Source: UBA3537 sp964219345 | Lineage (GTDB): Bacteria > Bacteroidota > Bacteroidia > Flavobacteriales > Flavobacteriaceae | DNA length: 55,702 bases | NCBI GenBank assembly: GCA_964219345.1 | Contig: CAXPPN010000015.1 | Span: forward strand, 1 to 55,702 | Direction: 5' to 3' | Shown: piece by piece, positions 43,227-52,404 of the stretch | Numbering within the stretch: position 1 is the stretch's first letter | How the letters are laid out: every line of letters begins with the position of its first letter | The notes under the pieces: generated by a model | Database searches by the model: none | Told to the model about the DNA's origin: nothing | The model's input: the letters and a program-made list of their open reading frames with translations, nothing else | Made by a program: the position numbers and the translations under genes

Positions 43227-43658
43227 ATGATCAAAACCGTACATTCATATTGGGCTTACCTCGTTTTAGTAGTTTTAATTTTTGCTGTTATTAAAGCCCT
43301 TTCTGGAGTTATTTCAAAAAAAGAATACGACCCAAAAACATTTCGAGTGGCTTTATTTACACTAATTGTATCACATGTACAATTATTAATTGGTCTTGTG
43401 TTATATTTTACTTCAAGTCGCTTTTTATTATGGTCAGAGCTTGGAGTTGGAGAAGTGATGAAGACTGCCATTCATCGCCTATACCTTGTGGAACATCCTA
43501 CCATCAATATTTTGGCAGTTGCACTAATCACTATTGGATATTCTAAACACAAAAGGAAACGCTTGTCGGCGACAAAATACAAAACCTTGGCTATATTTTA
43601 CACTATTGCATTAGTGCTAATACTTTCTAGAATACCATGGGAGGTATGGCCCAACTAG
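43227..43658 (+). CDS. Small 4-TM membrane protein (cytochrome b-like annotation in relatives)
   Basis: A 143-residue inner-membrane protein with four hydrophobic segments (about 9-28, 42-64, 88-106 and 122-138). Several histidines lie near membrane boundaries (H6, the His in IVSHVQLLIG, and the pair in IHRLYLVEHP). Homologous Bacteroidota proteins are often labelled cytochrome B because of such histidines, but no heme binding can be proven here. It has its own promoter-like sequence and ends 3 bases from the convergent nuclease gene. Function unknown. Confidence 0.75.
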   Translation: MIKTVHSYWAYLVLVVLIFAVIKALSGVISKKEYDPKTFRVALFTLIVSHVQLLIGLVLYFTSSRFLLWSELGVGEVMKTAIHRLYLVEHPTINILAVALITIGYSKHKRKRLSATKYKTLAIFYTIALVLILSRIPWEVWPN

Positions 43659-43661
43659 AAG

Positions 43662-44717
43662 TTACTTAATTTCTTTTATCACATGAACATAAACAGGGAA
43701 GTGATCGCTGTAGCCATTAGTGAATCCACCCCAAGAAAAACTTCGGAAAGGGTATCCTTTAAACTGTCCTTTTTTGGTGATTAAAAATTGAGCATTAAAA
43801 ATTCCAGCTTTATAGAATCTAAATGATGAATAGTCATCGTCAAGTAGAGGTTTTGTAATCAAAATTTGGTCAAATAAACTCCATGCATCTCTGTAGGCAT
43901 TTGAGCCCAGACCTTTTTTGAAAAAAGATTCCATTGGGTTGTAAATGTCCTTGAAACCAACACGTTTTTTGTCGCCTTTTGCTCTGAGAACTTTTTTTAA
44001 ACTTGTATTGGTTGGGTTATCGTTAAGATCTCCCATGCTAAATATCTTTGCATAAGGGTCTATAGATTGAAGAGAATCAATAAGACGTTTATTCAATGCA
44101 GCAGCAGCTTCTCTTTTCGATCGACTTCTAGCTTCGCCACCACTTCGCGAAGGCCAATGATTTACTATAAGATGAATCAAATCGCCCTCTAAATATCCAC
44201 TCACCAAAAGTTGATCCCTTGTATAATCACGGTCGCCATCACTACCTGTAAGCTTTAGTTCGTGAGAACTTGAATTTATTGGGGAAAACAATGCTTTTTG
44301 ATACATAAGCGCTACATCTATTCCACGCTCATCTGGAGATTCAAAATGAATAATTCCATAATCCTTTTCTACAAGTGTAGGGTCATTGGCCAAATCTTCA
44401 ATAACACTTCTGTTTTCTACCTCAGAAAGACCAATAATAGCTGGAGTGTTTTTGGATGTTTTTGCACCAATTTTTGCAATGACACTTGCCATATTTTGAA
44501 CCTTTTTTTTGTAAACTTCAGAACGCCCTGTTTTAAGCTCCATCATTGGGCTAGCTTCATCGTATTTATTAGGATCATTTATGGTATCAAAAAGATTTTC
44601 AACATTATAAAAACCTATGGTATGAACCTTAAATTTTCGCTCGGATTGTGCGTCAATTGTTGTTGTAAAAACAACTAAATACAGCAGTAATGTGATGTTG
44701 AAATACTTTTTATACAT
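43662..44717 (-). CDS. Exported endonuclease/exonuclease/phosphatase-family protein
   Basis: A 351-residue exported metal-dependent phosphodiesterase of the DNase I-like (EEP) superfamily. The signal peptide lies at about 1-23 (MYKKYFNITLLLYLVVFTTTIDA), cleaved before QSERK. Catalytic motifs are FYNVENLFD (N41), GLSEVENR (E99, metal), VNHWPSRSGG (His), MGDLNDNPTN (Asp/Asn) and YSDHFPVYV (the final Asp-His). All five blocks are intact, so it should be active, probably on nucleic acids or another phosphodiester outside the cytoplasm. It is transcribed divergently from a TonB-dependent receptor and DUF5689 lipoprotein, a link suggesting shared function. Confidence 0.92.
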   Translation of the reverse strand: MYKKYFNITLLLYLVVFTTTIDAQSERKFKVHTIGFYNVENLFDTINDPNKYDEASPMMELKTGRSEVYKKKVQNMASVIAKIGAKTSKNTPAIIGLSEVENRSVIEDLANDPTLVEKDYGIIHFESPDERGIDVALMYQKALFSPINSSSHELKLTGSDGDRDYTRDQLLVSGYLEGDLIHLIVNHWPSRSGGEARSRSKREAAAALNKRLIDSLQSIDPYAKIFSMGDLNDNPTNTSLKKVLRAKGDKKRVGFKDIYNPMESFFKKGLGSNAYRDAWSLFDQILITKPLLDDDYSSFRFYKAGIFNAQFLITKKGQFKGYPFRSFSWGGFTNGYSDHFPVYVHVIKEIK

Positions 44718-44759
44718 ATACTAAAATATAAGCTTAAGAATAAAGATTATTTAATAAAC

Positions 44760-44796
44760 CAAAAGTATAAATTTTAAAATAAGAAACGTACTTTTG
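44760..44796. promoter_or_regulatory. Symmetric divergent promoter pair between nuclease and TonB receptor genes
   Basis: TACTTTTG occurs on the plus strand at 44789-44796 (toward the receptor gene, ATG 35 bases away) and, as CAAAAGTA at 44760-44767, on the minus strand (toward the nuclease gene, ATG 42 bases away). The two -7-like boxes form an inverted repeat with an AT-rich centre of 21 bases. -33 boxes would overlap each other in the centre, so polymerases on the two sides would compete or be co-regulated. Confidence 0.5.
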
Positions 44797-44831
44797 TTTA
44801 ATATATATATAGTTAAACAAATTAATCTTTT

Positions 44832-47588
44832 ATGAAAAAACGAATTCTTAGTTTTTTGTTTGTGTGTTTTAATGTGCTCTTTGTGTTCGCTCAGCAAACC
44901 GTTGTTAAAGGTGTAGTAAAAGACATGCTAACAAACCAACCCATTGACGGGGTTTCGGTAAGTTTTGAAAATTCAGAACTTATAATCTATACAGACGATA
45001 TGGGATTTTTTCAGTTTTCTGCTGCTGTCCCATTGGGAGAGCAAATGCTATCACTTAGCAAAGAAGGTTTCCTGAACGCACGCTACCCCATAATTGTTAT
45101 AGAGGGACAAACCCTAAACATTCAAGATATGATGCTCTCATTGGACAACTCCGACGATGATTTATTTACCATCACACTCTCTGATGATGAACTAAATGAT
45201 GACACCAGTGGTGCCGATAATATTTCTGGTTTACTTTCTGCTTCTCAAGATATTTTTCAAAGAGCTGCAGCATTTGAGTTTAGTCAATCGTTTTTTCGTG
45301 TACGAGGGCTTAATACAGACAATGGGGCCGTTTTGATGAATGGTATTGAAATGAACAAAATGTTTGATGGTCGCCCACAATGGAGTAATTGGGGAGGGTT
45401 GAATGATGTTTTAAGAGGTCAAGAACTTAGCATGGGTTTGGCACCATCAAGTTATACTTTTGGAGGACTTTTGGGGTCAACAAATATTAATTTGAGAGCA
45501 TCGAGTTATAGAGCAGGAGGTCGAATTACCTATTCTTCATCCAATCGTAGTTATACTAATCGCTTAATGGCAACCTATGCTTCAGGTTTGCTCGATGGTG
45601 GGTGGTCTTATGCTTTTTCTATTGGTAGACGTTGGGGAGACGAAGGATTTCAGGACGGAACTTTCTATGATGCCAACTCATTTTTTGCCTCGGTAGAGAA
45701 GAAGATTAATGATAAACATAGCTTAAATTTTGTTGGAATTTATACACCAAATCGCCGTGGAAAATCTTCACCAAACACTCAAGAAGTTTTTGATCTCAAA
45801 GGAACAACATATAATGAATATTGGGGATGGCATGATGGCGAAAAGCGAAATTCTAGAGTTCGAAGAATAGCAGAACCAGTTTTGATGCTTAATCATTATT
45901 GGGATATTTCAGACAAAACAACCCTCAATACAAATGTCGCTTACCAATTTGGAGAGCTTGGGAATAGTCGTTTGGACTATGCAGGTGGTGCCAACCCATC
46001 TCCAGCGTATTATCAAGACCTTCCAAGTTACTTTTTGGCAGATACAGATGGTCCAGACTATGCAGGAGCATATCTTGCAGAACAATCATTTAGAAACGGT
46101 GGTCAAGTAAATTGGAATCGTATTTATGATGCTAACTTGACAAACAATATCAATGGAGATTATGCAGCTTACATTTTGTATGAGGACCGAAGCGATGATC
46201 AACAATTTTCAGCAAATACAATTTTAGAGTCTTCACTTTCAGATCAGGTAACTCTAAATGCTGCTGTAAATTACAAACGTTTAAAATCGCACAATTTCGC
46301 AGAAATTATGGATATGCTAGGGAGCAATACGGGTTACCTCAATGTAGATTCATTTGATCAGGTGCAGTTCGATTTGAGAAATCCAAATCAAGTTGTAGGC
46401 GAGGGCGATACTTTCAGGTATAACTTTAATATTGACGCTAATGTTTTGAGCAGTTTTGTTCAAGCACAATTTAAATACAACAAGGTAGATTTCTTTTTAG
46501 CAGGAAGTTATACAGCTACAGAATATCAGCGTGAAGGGTTGTACCAATCAGAAACCTATGCTGATAATTCTTATGGAAAAGGGCGCAAGCTTTCATTCAC
46601 GGGATTGGGTGCAAAAGGAGGATTTACTTATAAATTTTCAGGAAAGCATATTTTTAATGTGAATGCAGGCTATTTGACTAAAGCACCAACAATTCGAAAT
46701 ACTTTTACAAACTCTCGTGAAAACCATGCTATTGTAGGTGACCAATCTGGAATTGATATTACAGAAGAAAAAATCACTTCATTTGATGCCAATTATGTTT
46801 TTAGATCTTCAACTGTAAAAGCTCGATTGACCGGATATTACACGCAAATGCAAGATGCGAATGAGATTTCATTTTATTTTGCTGATGGTATCAGTGGCGT
46901 AGATCAGGGAACAGCTTTTGTACAAGAAATTTTACAAGGAATTGATAAAAGTCATCTTGGGTTGGAATTTGGAATTGAAGCCCAAGTAACACCTACTATC
47001 AAACTTACTGGTGTGGCATCAGTTGGGCAATACGCATACAATAATAATCCGAACTTAGTATTGACTTCTAGTGATTTTGTTGAAGGATTAAATTTTGGTC
47101 AGGCCAATTTAGAAAATTATCGCATTGCCGCTGGACCTCAACAAGCTGCCTCTATTGGTTTTGAATACAGAGATCCAAATTATTGGTGGTTTGGAACAAC
47201 AGCCAATTTCTTTGCAGACACCTATGTTGATGTTTCACCATTGACAAGAACCCAAAATTTTTATTTAGATACAGACGGCTTACCTTTTTCCGATTACGAC
47301 CCAAATTTAGCTAGAGAATTATTACGTCAAGAAAGATTTGATGATTATATGGTAATCAATGCCGTTGGTGGAAAATCTTGGAAAATAGGAGATTATTATG
47401 TGAGTCTATTTGTCAGCTTAAACAATATTTTAAATCAGAAATTCAAATCTGGTGGTTTCGAACAAGGGCGTAGTGCCAACTATCAATCTCTAAAAGAAGA
47501 TGCAGGCAATCCTAAGCGTGTATTTGGACCAAAATATTGGTACGGAAGAGGTCCAACCTATTTCTTGAACTTAAATTTCAGATTTTAA
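44832..47588 (+). CDS. TonB-dependent receptor with N-terminal carboxypeptidase-regulatory-like domain
   Basis: A 918-residue outer-membrane active transporter. The signal peptide (MKKRILSFLFVCFNVLFVFA, then QQTVV) leads into a carboxypeptidase D regulatory-like beta-sandwich (about 22-105; VVKGVVKDMLTNQPIDGVSV). The plug domain is about 135-235 (FRVRGLNTDNGAVLMNGIEM and ELSMGLAPSSYTFGG), and a 22-strand-type barrel runs to the end (TYFLNLNFRF). It lacks the usual SusC signature and is followed by a DUF5689 lipoprotein rather than a SusD. Cargo unknown; the divergent nuclease suggests nucleic-acid fragments or another phosphodiester (inference). Confidence 0.92.
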   Translation: MKKRILSFLFVCFNVLFVFAQQTVVKGVVKDMLTNQPIDGVSVSFENSELIIYTDDMGFFQFSAAVPLGEQMLSLSKEGFLNARYPIIVIEGQTLNIQDMMLSLDNSDDDLFTITLSDDELNDDTSGADNISGLLSASQDIFQRAAAFEFSQSFFRVRGLNTDNGAVLMNGIEMNKMFDGRPQWSNWGGLNDVLRGQELSMGLAPSSYTFGGLLGSTNINLRASSYRAGGRITYSSSNRSYTNRLMATYASGLLDGGWSYAFSIGRRWGDEGFQDGTFYDANSFFASVEKKINDKHSLNFVGIYTPNRRGKSSPNTQEVFDLKGTTYNEYWGWHDGEKRNSRVRRIAEPVLMLNHYWDISDKTTLNTNVAYQFGELGNSRLDYAGGANPSPAYYQDLPSYFLADTDGPDYAGAYLAEQSFRNGGQVNWNRIYDANLTNNINGDYAAYILYEDRSDDQQFSANTILESSLSDQVTLNAAVNYKRLKSHNFAEIMDMLGSNTGYLNVDSFDQVQFDLRNPNQVVGEGDTFRYNFNIDANVLSSFVQAQFKYNKVDFFLAGSYTATEYQREGLYQSETYADNSYGKGRKLSFTGLGAKGGFTYKFSGKHIFNVNAGYLTKAPTIRNTFTNSRENHAIVGDQSGIDITEEKITSFDANYVFRSSTVKARLTGYYTQMQDANEISFYFADGISGVDQGTAFVQEILQGIDKSHLGLEFGIEAQVTPTIKLTGVASVGQYAYNNNPNLVLTSSDFVEGLNFGQANLENYRIAAGPQQAASIGFEYRDPNYWWFGTTANFFADTYVDVSPLTRTQNFYLDTDGLPFSDYDPNLARELLRQERFDDYMVINAVGGKSWKIGDYYVSLFVSLNNILNQKFKSGGFEQGRSANYQSLKEDAGNPKRVFGPKYWYGRGPTYFLNLNFRF

Positions 47589-47620
47589 AAAAACTAAAAA
47601 TGAACATTAATTTTAAACTA

Positions 47621-49039
47621 ATGAAAACAATAAACTTTAAAACACTAGCAGCAACAATTTTTGCATCTGTTGCTTTCGTTGCCTGCGTTCAGGACGACGA
47701 ATTTGAAGTTCCATCAAGTGTTGGAACTGAAGAAAATCAAAACTTAAATACGCTTCTTTCACAAATTGATGCTGGAGAGGTACAATTAATTACAATTGGA
47801 GAGCTAAAAGCTCAGTTTCAATCTGACGATGAAGCCACTGCAATTACTTCTGACATTGCAGTAAAAGGATACGTATCATCTTCTGATGCTACAGGGAACT
47901 TTTACAAAGAATTCTTTATTCAAAATGCGCCACAAGATGCTACAGATGCTGTAAAAATTTCATTAAATCAAGTAGATTCATACAATCAATTCAATATTGG
48001 TAGAGAGGTTTATATTTCCTTAAAGAATCTCTATTTAGGAGAAGCTAATGGTGGCGATGGTGTATTTACTATTGGCGGGGCTGTAAATGGTGACGGAGAA
48101 GTTGAGTCTCTAACGGCTAATGAAGTGCCATTGTACGTTTTCCGTTCTGCAACAACAGAAACAATAGTGCCAAAAGATGTAACTTCGTTATCTTCGGATG
48201 ATATTGGAATTTTTGTAACTCTAAACGATACAGAATTTCCTACAAACGAAGTGGGGCAGCCTTATGTAGCTTCCACAGATGATTATGATACACAACGTAC
48301 AGTACAGCGTTGTTCAGGCTTTGAATATGCGACTTTCTTATTAGAAACAAGTTCATTTGCTAGCTTTAAGAACGAAGTTCTTCCCTCAGGGGGTGGTTCA
48401 ATTTCTGGTATTGTTTCAAAAACATATAACGGAAGCGATTTAGTTTTAGCATTAAATACTACTGAGGATGTTCAAATGAATGATAGCCGTTGCGAATTAT
48501 TAGATATAAATGATTTTATTGCAATCTTTGAAGATGATTTTCAATCATATTCTAACTATAGCGATATTACTGGAAGCTGGACTAATTATAACGAAGCAGG
48601 TAATAGAAAATGGCTTGCAAAAACGACTTACGATAACCAAAATTCTGGAAGTAAAATTGCCTATATGAGTGCCTACAATAGTGGGGATTCTAGCAATATT
48701 GTATGGCTAATCACTCCAGCCATAGACTTAGATGCTCAAGGTGCTGAATTTGTAAAGTTTAGTTCTTCAAATAGTTATAGTGATAATAGCGAGTTGGAAC
48801 TTTTAATTTCTACGGATTGGGACGGTAGCGAAGCTAGTATAGAATCATCAACATGGAGTACACTCAATACAAATATTGTTTCTGACGATGAGTACTACCA
48901 AAACTGGGTTGATTCTGGGCTTACTGATTTAAGTTCTTACAGTGGCAATGCTTATATCGCCTTAAAATACACTGGAGGAGGAAGCAATTACACAGGGACA
49001 TTTGAAATTGATGATTTTCAAGTATTAGTTCAAAATTAA
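47621..49039 (+). CDS. DUF5689 lipoprotein with choice-of-anchor J-type domain
   Basis: A predicted surface lipoprotein of 472 residues from ATG 47621, or 479 from ATG 47600; the shorter form opens directly with the signal MKTINFKTLAATIFASVAFVAC (lipobox Cys22). The frame also extends upstream into the receptor gene, but that start is implausible. After the anchor comes a DUF5689-like region (about 35-290) that looks like two OB-fold-like beta units (DIAVKGYVSSSDATGNFYKE is the first). A choice-of-anchor J beta-sandwich follows (about 310-470; LLISTDWDGSE, FEIDDFQVLV). It probably partners the preceding receptor in ligand capture. A terminator follows. Confidence 0.85.
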   Translation: MKTINFKTLAATIFASVAFVACVQDDEFEVPSSVGTEENQNLNTLLSQIDAGEVQLITIGELKAQFQSDDEATAITSDIAVKGYVSSSDATGNFYKEFFIQNAPQDATDAVKISLNQVDSYNQFNIGREVYISLKNLYLGEANGGDGVFTIGGAVNGDGEVESLTANEVPLYVFRSATTETIVPKDVTSLSSDDIGIFVTLNDTEFPTNEVGQPYVASTDDYDTQRTVQRCSGFEYATFLLETSSFASFKNEVLPSGGGSISGIVSKTYNGSDLVLALNTTEDVQMNDSRCELLDINDFIAIFEDDFQSYSNYSDITGSWTNYNEAGNRKWLAKTTYDNQNSGSKIAYMSAYNSGDSSNIVWLITPAIDLDAQGAEFVKFSSSNSYSDNSELELLISTDWDGSEASIESSTWSTLNTNIVSDDEYYQNWVDSGLTDLSSYSGNAYIALKYTGGGSNYTGTFEIDDFQVLVQN

Positions 49040-49060
49040 ATTCAAGTTCATTTATTAAAA

Positions 49061-49084
49061 AACCTGTGAGAATTCTCACAGGTT
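49061..49084 (+). terminator. Rho-independent terminator after the DUF5689 gene
   Basis: Perfect 24-base palindrome AACCTGTGAGAA/TTCTCACAGGTT followed by TTTTT. It ends the receptor-lipoprotein operon. Confidence 0.85.
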
Positions 49085-49102
49085 TTTTTATACATTTAAA
49101 GT

Positions 49103-49477
49103 ATGAATTTTTTTGATAGATTATACCTTTCCGTTTTTCAACAAGTAAAACAATACAAACCCAAACTAGCCGTACGATGGGCTCTTTTCTATGTCTCTGT
49201 TTTTCAACTTGCTCTGTGTTTATTTTTTGGCATTTTTTTCATGAAATTCTCCAAACAAATGAAACTTAATATTTTAGATGATACTAGTTTGTGGATTGTT
49301 TCTTTAGGAATTACAGTTTTTATTTTTTTTAAAAACTGGATGAGTTACAACGGAAAAAAAAGAAACATTTTAATTTCAAGGAATACAAAAAAATCAAAAC
49401 AATACTCTGCATATACTTTGATTGTATTTCTACTTGCTCTATTTGCCTTGTCTTTTATTCTTTCTAATGCAGTATAA
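49103..49477 (+). CDS. Small membrane protein of unknown function
   Basis: I do not recognise this family. The 124-residue protein has a basic amphipathic N-terminus (MNFFDRLYLSVFQQVKQYKPK), hydrophobic segments at about 26-47, 60-77 and 100-121, and basic loops (YNGKKRNILISRNTKKSKQ), so it is probably a three-TM inner-membrane protein. A TACATTTA (49091-49098), one mismatch from the -7 consensus, lies 4 bases before the ATG directly after the previous terminator. It is bounded on both sides by terminators, so it is a stand-alone transcription unit. Confidence 0.75.
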   Translation: MNFFDRLYLSVFQQVKQYKPKLAVRWALFYVSVFQLALCLFFGIFFMKFSKQMKLNILDDTSLWIVSLGITVFIFFKNWMSYNGKKRNILISRNTKKSKQYSAYTLIVFLLALFALSFILSNAV

Positions 49478-49480
49478 AAA

Positions 49481-49504
49481 AACCCCCACAAATTGTGGAG
49501 GTTT
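49481..49504. terminator. Bidirectional terminator between convergent genes
   Basis: Imperfect stem AACC-C-CCACA / TGTGG-A-GGTT with a 3-base loop and one C/A mismatch, flanked by A-run on the left and T-run on the right, so it can stop transcription from both directions. Confidence 0.75.
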
Positions 49505-49523
49505 TTAAAATTAAATTCAAAAT

Positions 49524-51437
49524 CTATTCATCATTTGGATTGCCTTCAAGAATTATAAATTCTGAGCGTCTATTCAATTGATGTTCATCTTCATTACATT
49601 TGGCTCCGCAAGCATTTACAGGACTGGTTTCACCCATTCCTACACCAGTTATTCTACTGGCATCAATTCCTTTTGAAACCACATATTGAGCGGTAGTCAA
49701 AGCTCGTCTTTCAGATAAACTTTGATTGTATTTTTCACTTCCTCTAGAATCTGTATGGGATTCTGCTCGGATTACAATAGATTCGTACTTATTCATGAGT
49801 TGTACTAATTTATCTAACTCAAAAGCCGCTTGCGCTGTGATATTAGATTTGTCAAAGTCGAAATAAATTGGATTTAGTATGACTTTGTTGGCAAGTATAA
49901 TCTCATCTATAGGGTCCAATAAAATTTCCGTAGAAACTTCTTCTTCACTAGTGCCTTCAATACTTCCAGTACCACTTTCGTACTCATCCATTGTAGCACT
50001 TAAACTTAAATCAGTGTTACATTCAATAATGTAGTTGACTTCACCTTTATCAGTAGTGGTTTTTGTGCTTATAACATTGCCTTCAGAGTCTAATACGTTT
50101 ACAGAAGCTCCTGCAAGTATAAGTCCGGTTTCGCTGTCTTTCACTGTTACAGTAACTAAAACATCACAAATTGGTTGTAATACTTTAATAGCATAAACAT
50201 CGTCACTACCAACACCGCCTTCACGATTGGAAGACACAAAACCTTCGTCTGTTTCGTCATCAATGCTAAAAGCAAAGTCATCGGCATTACCATTAACAGG
50301 AATTCCAACATTTCTGATTGGGCCTACTTTTCCATCTACAAGTTTTGCAAAAAAGACATCCATTCCTCCAAGGCCCAAATGACCATCAGATGAGAAGTAT
50401 AGTGTATTGTCTGAACTAACAAATGGGAACATTTCTTGCCCTTCAGTATTTAGTTTTTGCCCCAAGTTTGTGGCCTCTCCAACGGAACCATCATCATTTA
50501 TTGGAGCAGACCAAATATCAAATTGCCCCATTCCACCGGCCATATCTGAAGCGAAAAATAAGGTTTTTCCATCAGGGCTTACCGCTGGATTTTTTACAGA
50601 ATAATTTTCAGAATTCAATGATAATGCTTCAGCTTTACTCCAGTTTCCATCCTCTTCTTTAGTTGACTTATATAAATTTAGAACACTAAACTTATTTCTT
50701 GATAAAGAATCTCTTTCAAAAATTTTATCAAAATAACTTTCCCTAGAGAAATATACAGTGTTTCCGTCTGGTGAGAAAGAAACTACACCTTCATGGTATT
50801 TTGTGTTTAGAGCCTTTTCTGCAACAGGTGCCTGAAATGAACCATCATTGTTTTTTGTTGCGGTGTAGATATCTAAAAAAGGTTCTTTGTTCCAACCATA
50901 ACTAACACCTTCATCATTTCGACTAGAGGTAATATATAATTTACCATCTTTTAGTGTTCCTCCAAAATCGGAGTATGCTGTATTTATACCAGCATCTTGA
51001 ACGTTGAATTTTTTCCCTTTTTCAAGGATTTTAGGCAAGTAGTTAGGATTCTCAACAAATGCAATTGCTCTGTGATCCGCAGGTCGCATAGATGCAAATT
51101 TTGCCATTTGTGTGTTGGAGTCTTCATATTTTCCATTGGCCTTCAACATTTGCGCATATTTGTAAATGGTTTCTGGAACTTCAGATGATTCCAAAGTTTT
51201 TGCATACCATTTTTCTGCTTCAACAGTATTGAAAACATTATAATAGGCCTCAGCTAGTTTTCCATACACATACGCATCTCCATCTCCTTTAGAGATTATA
51301 TCTTCGTATGCCTTGGCAGCTTCAACAAACTCAAATTTGGAGAAGAGTTTATCGGCTCTTTTGGTAGCATTAGATTGTGCATTGGCAAATAAGCCAGTGA
51401 CTAAAATGATTATAAAAATTGAATTATATTTTTTCAT
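49524..51437 (-). CDS. OmpA-family protein with TPR, PD40 propeller and carboxypeptidase-like domain
   Basis: An exported peptidoglycan-binding protein of 637 residues. The domain order is signal peptide (about 1-20), TPR-like helices (about 22-115), WD40-like PD40 beta-propeller repeats (about 150-425; SFSPDGNTVYFSRES, AVSPDGKTLFFASDM), a carboxypeptidase regulatory-like domain (about 435-510) and a C-terminal OmpA domain (about 530-635; YFDFDKSNI, ESHTDSRGSEKYNQSLSERRA). This matches the PorE-type architecture linked to T9SS. It follows the PorP/SprF gene by 25 bases, so it probably anchors that cassette to the cell wall. Confidence 0.93.
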   Translation of the reverse strand: MKKYNSIFIIILVTGLFANAQSNATKRADKLFSKFEFVEAAKAYEDIISKGDGDAYVYGKLAEAYYNVFNTVEAEKWYAKTLESSEVPETIYKYAQMLKANGKYEDSNTQMAKFASMRPADHRAIAFVENPNYLPKILEKGKKFNVQDAGINTAYSDFGGTLKDGKLYITSSRNDEGVSYGWNKEPFLDIYTATKNNDGSFQAPVAEKALNTKYHEGVVSFSPDGNTVYFSRESYFDKIFERDSLSRNKFSVLNLYKSTKEEDGNWSKAEALSLNSENYSVKNPAVSPDGKTLFFASDMAGGMGQFDIWSAPINDDGSVGEATNLGQKLNTEGQEMFPFVSSDNTLYFSSDGHLGLGGMDVFFAKLVDGKVGPIRNVGIPVNGNADDFAFSIDDETDEGFVSSNREGGVGSDDVYAIKVLQPICDVLVTVTVKDSETGLILAGASVNVLDSEGNVISTKTTTDKGEVNYIIECNTDLSLSATMDEYESGTGSIEGTSEEEVSTEILLDPIDEIILANKVILNPIYFDFDKSNITAQAAFELDKLVQLMNKYESIVIRAESHTDSRGSEKYNQSLSERRALTTAQYVVSKGIDASRITGVGMGETSPVNACGAKCNEDEHQLNRRSEFIILEGNPNDE

Positions 51438-51462
51438 GATAATAATATACTTAGCTTAAATT

Positions 51463-52380
51463 TTAGAAATAACGAGGTGATCTTGAAACTTTGGACGAAA
51501 AATTGAAATCAAAATTGATGAAAACTTCATGTGAAGAATTTGTTACAATATCCAAATCGGACTGAATAGCATCGTATGCATATCCAATGCGAAGATTTTC
51601 CATGATTTGGAAATTAATCATCCCACTGAATGAATCTTCAAGACGATAACCTACACCAACTTCAACCAAATCAAACATAAATAAATTGGCATTGATGTCG
51701 TAACTCATTGGTGCATCAAAGGCATACTTAAGCAAAGCATGTGGTTTTAACTTAAAGTTTTCAGATAAATCAAATACATAACCAGCGGCTGCAAACAAGT
51801 GCTCTGATTCTGAACCTATTTTTGTTCCATTGGCGTCCAAATGAACACCATTAAGAATATTAGGAACAGAAACAGATATATAATATTTGTTTGGTTTGTA
51901 AAAATAAACCCCAGCTCCAATATTTGGAGTTGTTTCATTTATTGCACTCGCAAAGAATGGGTCTCCTTGATCAATAACATTAATTTGCGTCTCAGCAATA
52001 GCGATATCATGAAAAGTAAACCCTCCTTTTATTCCAAAAGCAAGACGTGTTTTCATTCCAGTAGGAATGGTATATGATGCGTCTACATAAGCATTTGTTT
52101 CTTTTACAGGTCCAATTTTATCAGATATTACAGAAAATCCTAGAGCCAATTGTTTGCCAACTGGTGAATGCATATTGAACGTATAAGTTTCTGGCCCTCC
52201 ATCTAGTCCAACCCATTGACTGCGGTAAAGTGCTCCAATGGCTAGTCCTTCAGAAATGCCTGCATAAGCTGGATTTATAATATTCATATTGTACATGTAT
52301 TGCGTATACTGTGGGTCCTGCTGAGCAGTAACTTGCTGTGCAATTAGTACGGTAAAAAATATTAGAATTAATTTTTTCAT
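51463..52380 (-). CDS. PorP/SprF-family type IX secretion outer-membrane protein
   Basis: A 305-residue outer-membrane barrel. The signal peptide (MKKLILIFFTVLIAQQVTA) is followed by the family signature QQDPQYTQYMYNMNIINPAYAG at the mature N-terminus; later strands include GALYRSQWVGLDGGPETYTF and a terminal VEVGVGYRLEDSFSG-type region. SprF is needed for secretion and surface attachment of the adhesin SprB, and paralogues sit next to other type B cargo. Here it lies 24 bases after such a cargo gene, implying that it serves this particular protein. Confidence 0.95.
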   Translation of the reverse strand: MKKLILIFFTVLIAQQVTAQQDPQYTQYMYNMNIINPAYAGISEGLAIGALYRSQWVGLDGGPETYTFNMHSPVGKQLALGFSVISDKIGPVKETNAYVDASYTIPTGMKTRLAFGIKGGFTFHDIAIAETQINVIDQGDPFFASAINETTPNIGAGVYFYKPNKYYISVSVPNILNGVHLDANGTKIGSESEHLFAAAGYVFDLSENFKLKPHALLKYAFDAPMSYDINANLFMFDLVEVGVGYRLEDSFSGMINFQIMENLRIGYAYDAIQSDLDIVTNSSHEVFINFDFNFSSKVSRSPRYF

Positions 52381-52404
52381 TGTTTTATTATTAGTTGTTA
52401 TTGG

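Noticed and set aside
44298..44678. 126-codon plus-strand open frame opposite the exported nuclease gene
   Set aside because: It is antisense to a gene with all catalytic motifs intact; its translation is Cys/Asn/Ile-rich with no domain pattern.
44800..44811. AT dinucleotide run upstream of the TonB receptor gene
   Set aside because: It is short and expected in an AT-rich promoter region; no evidence of phase-variation design.
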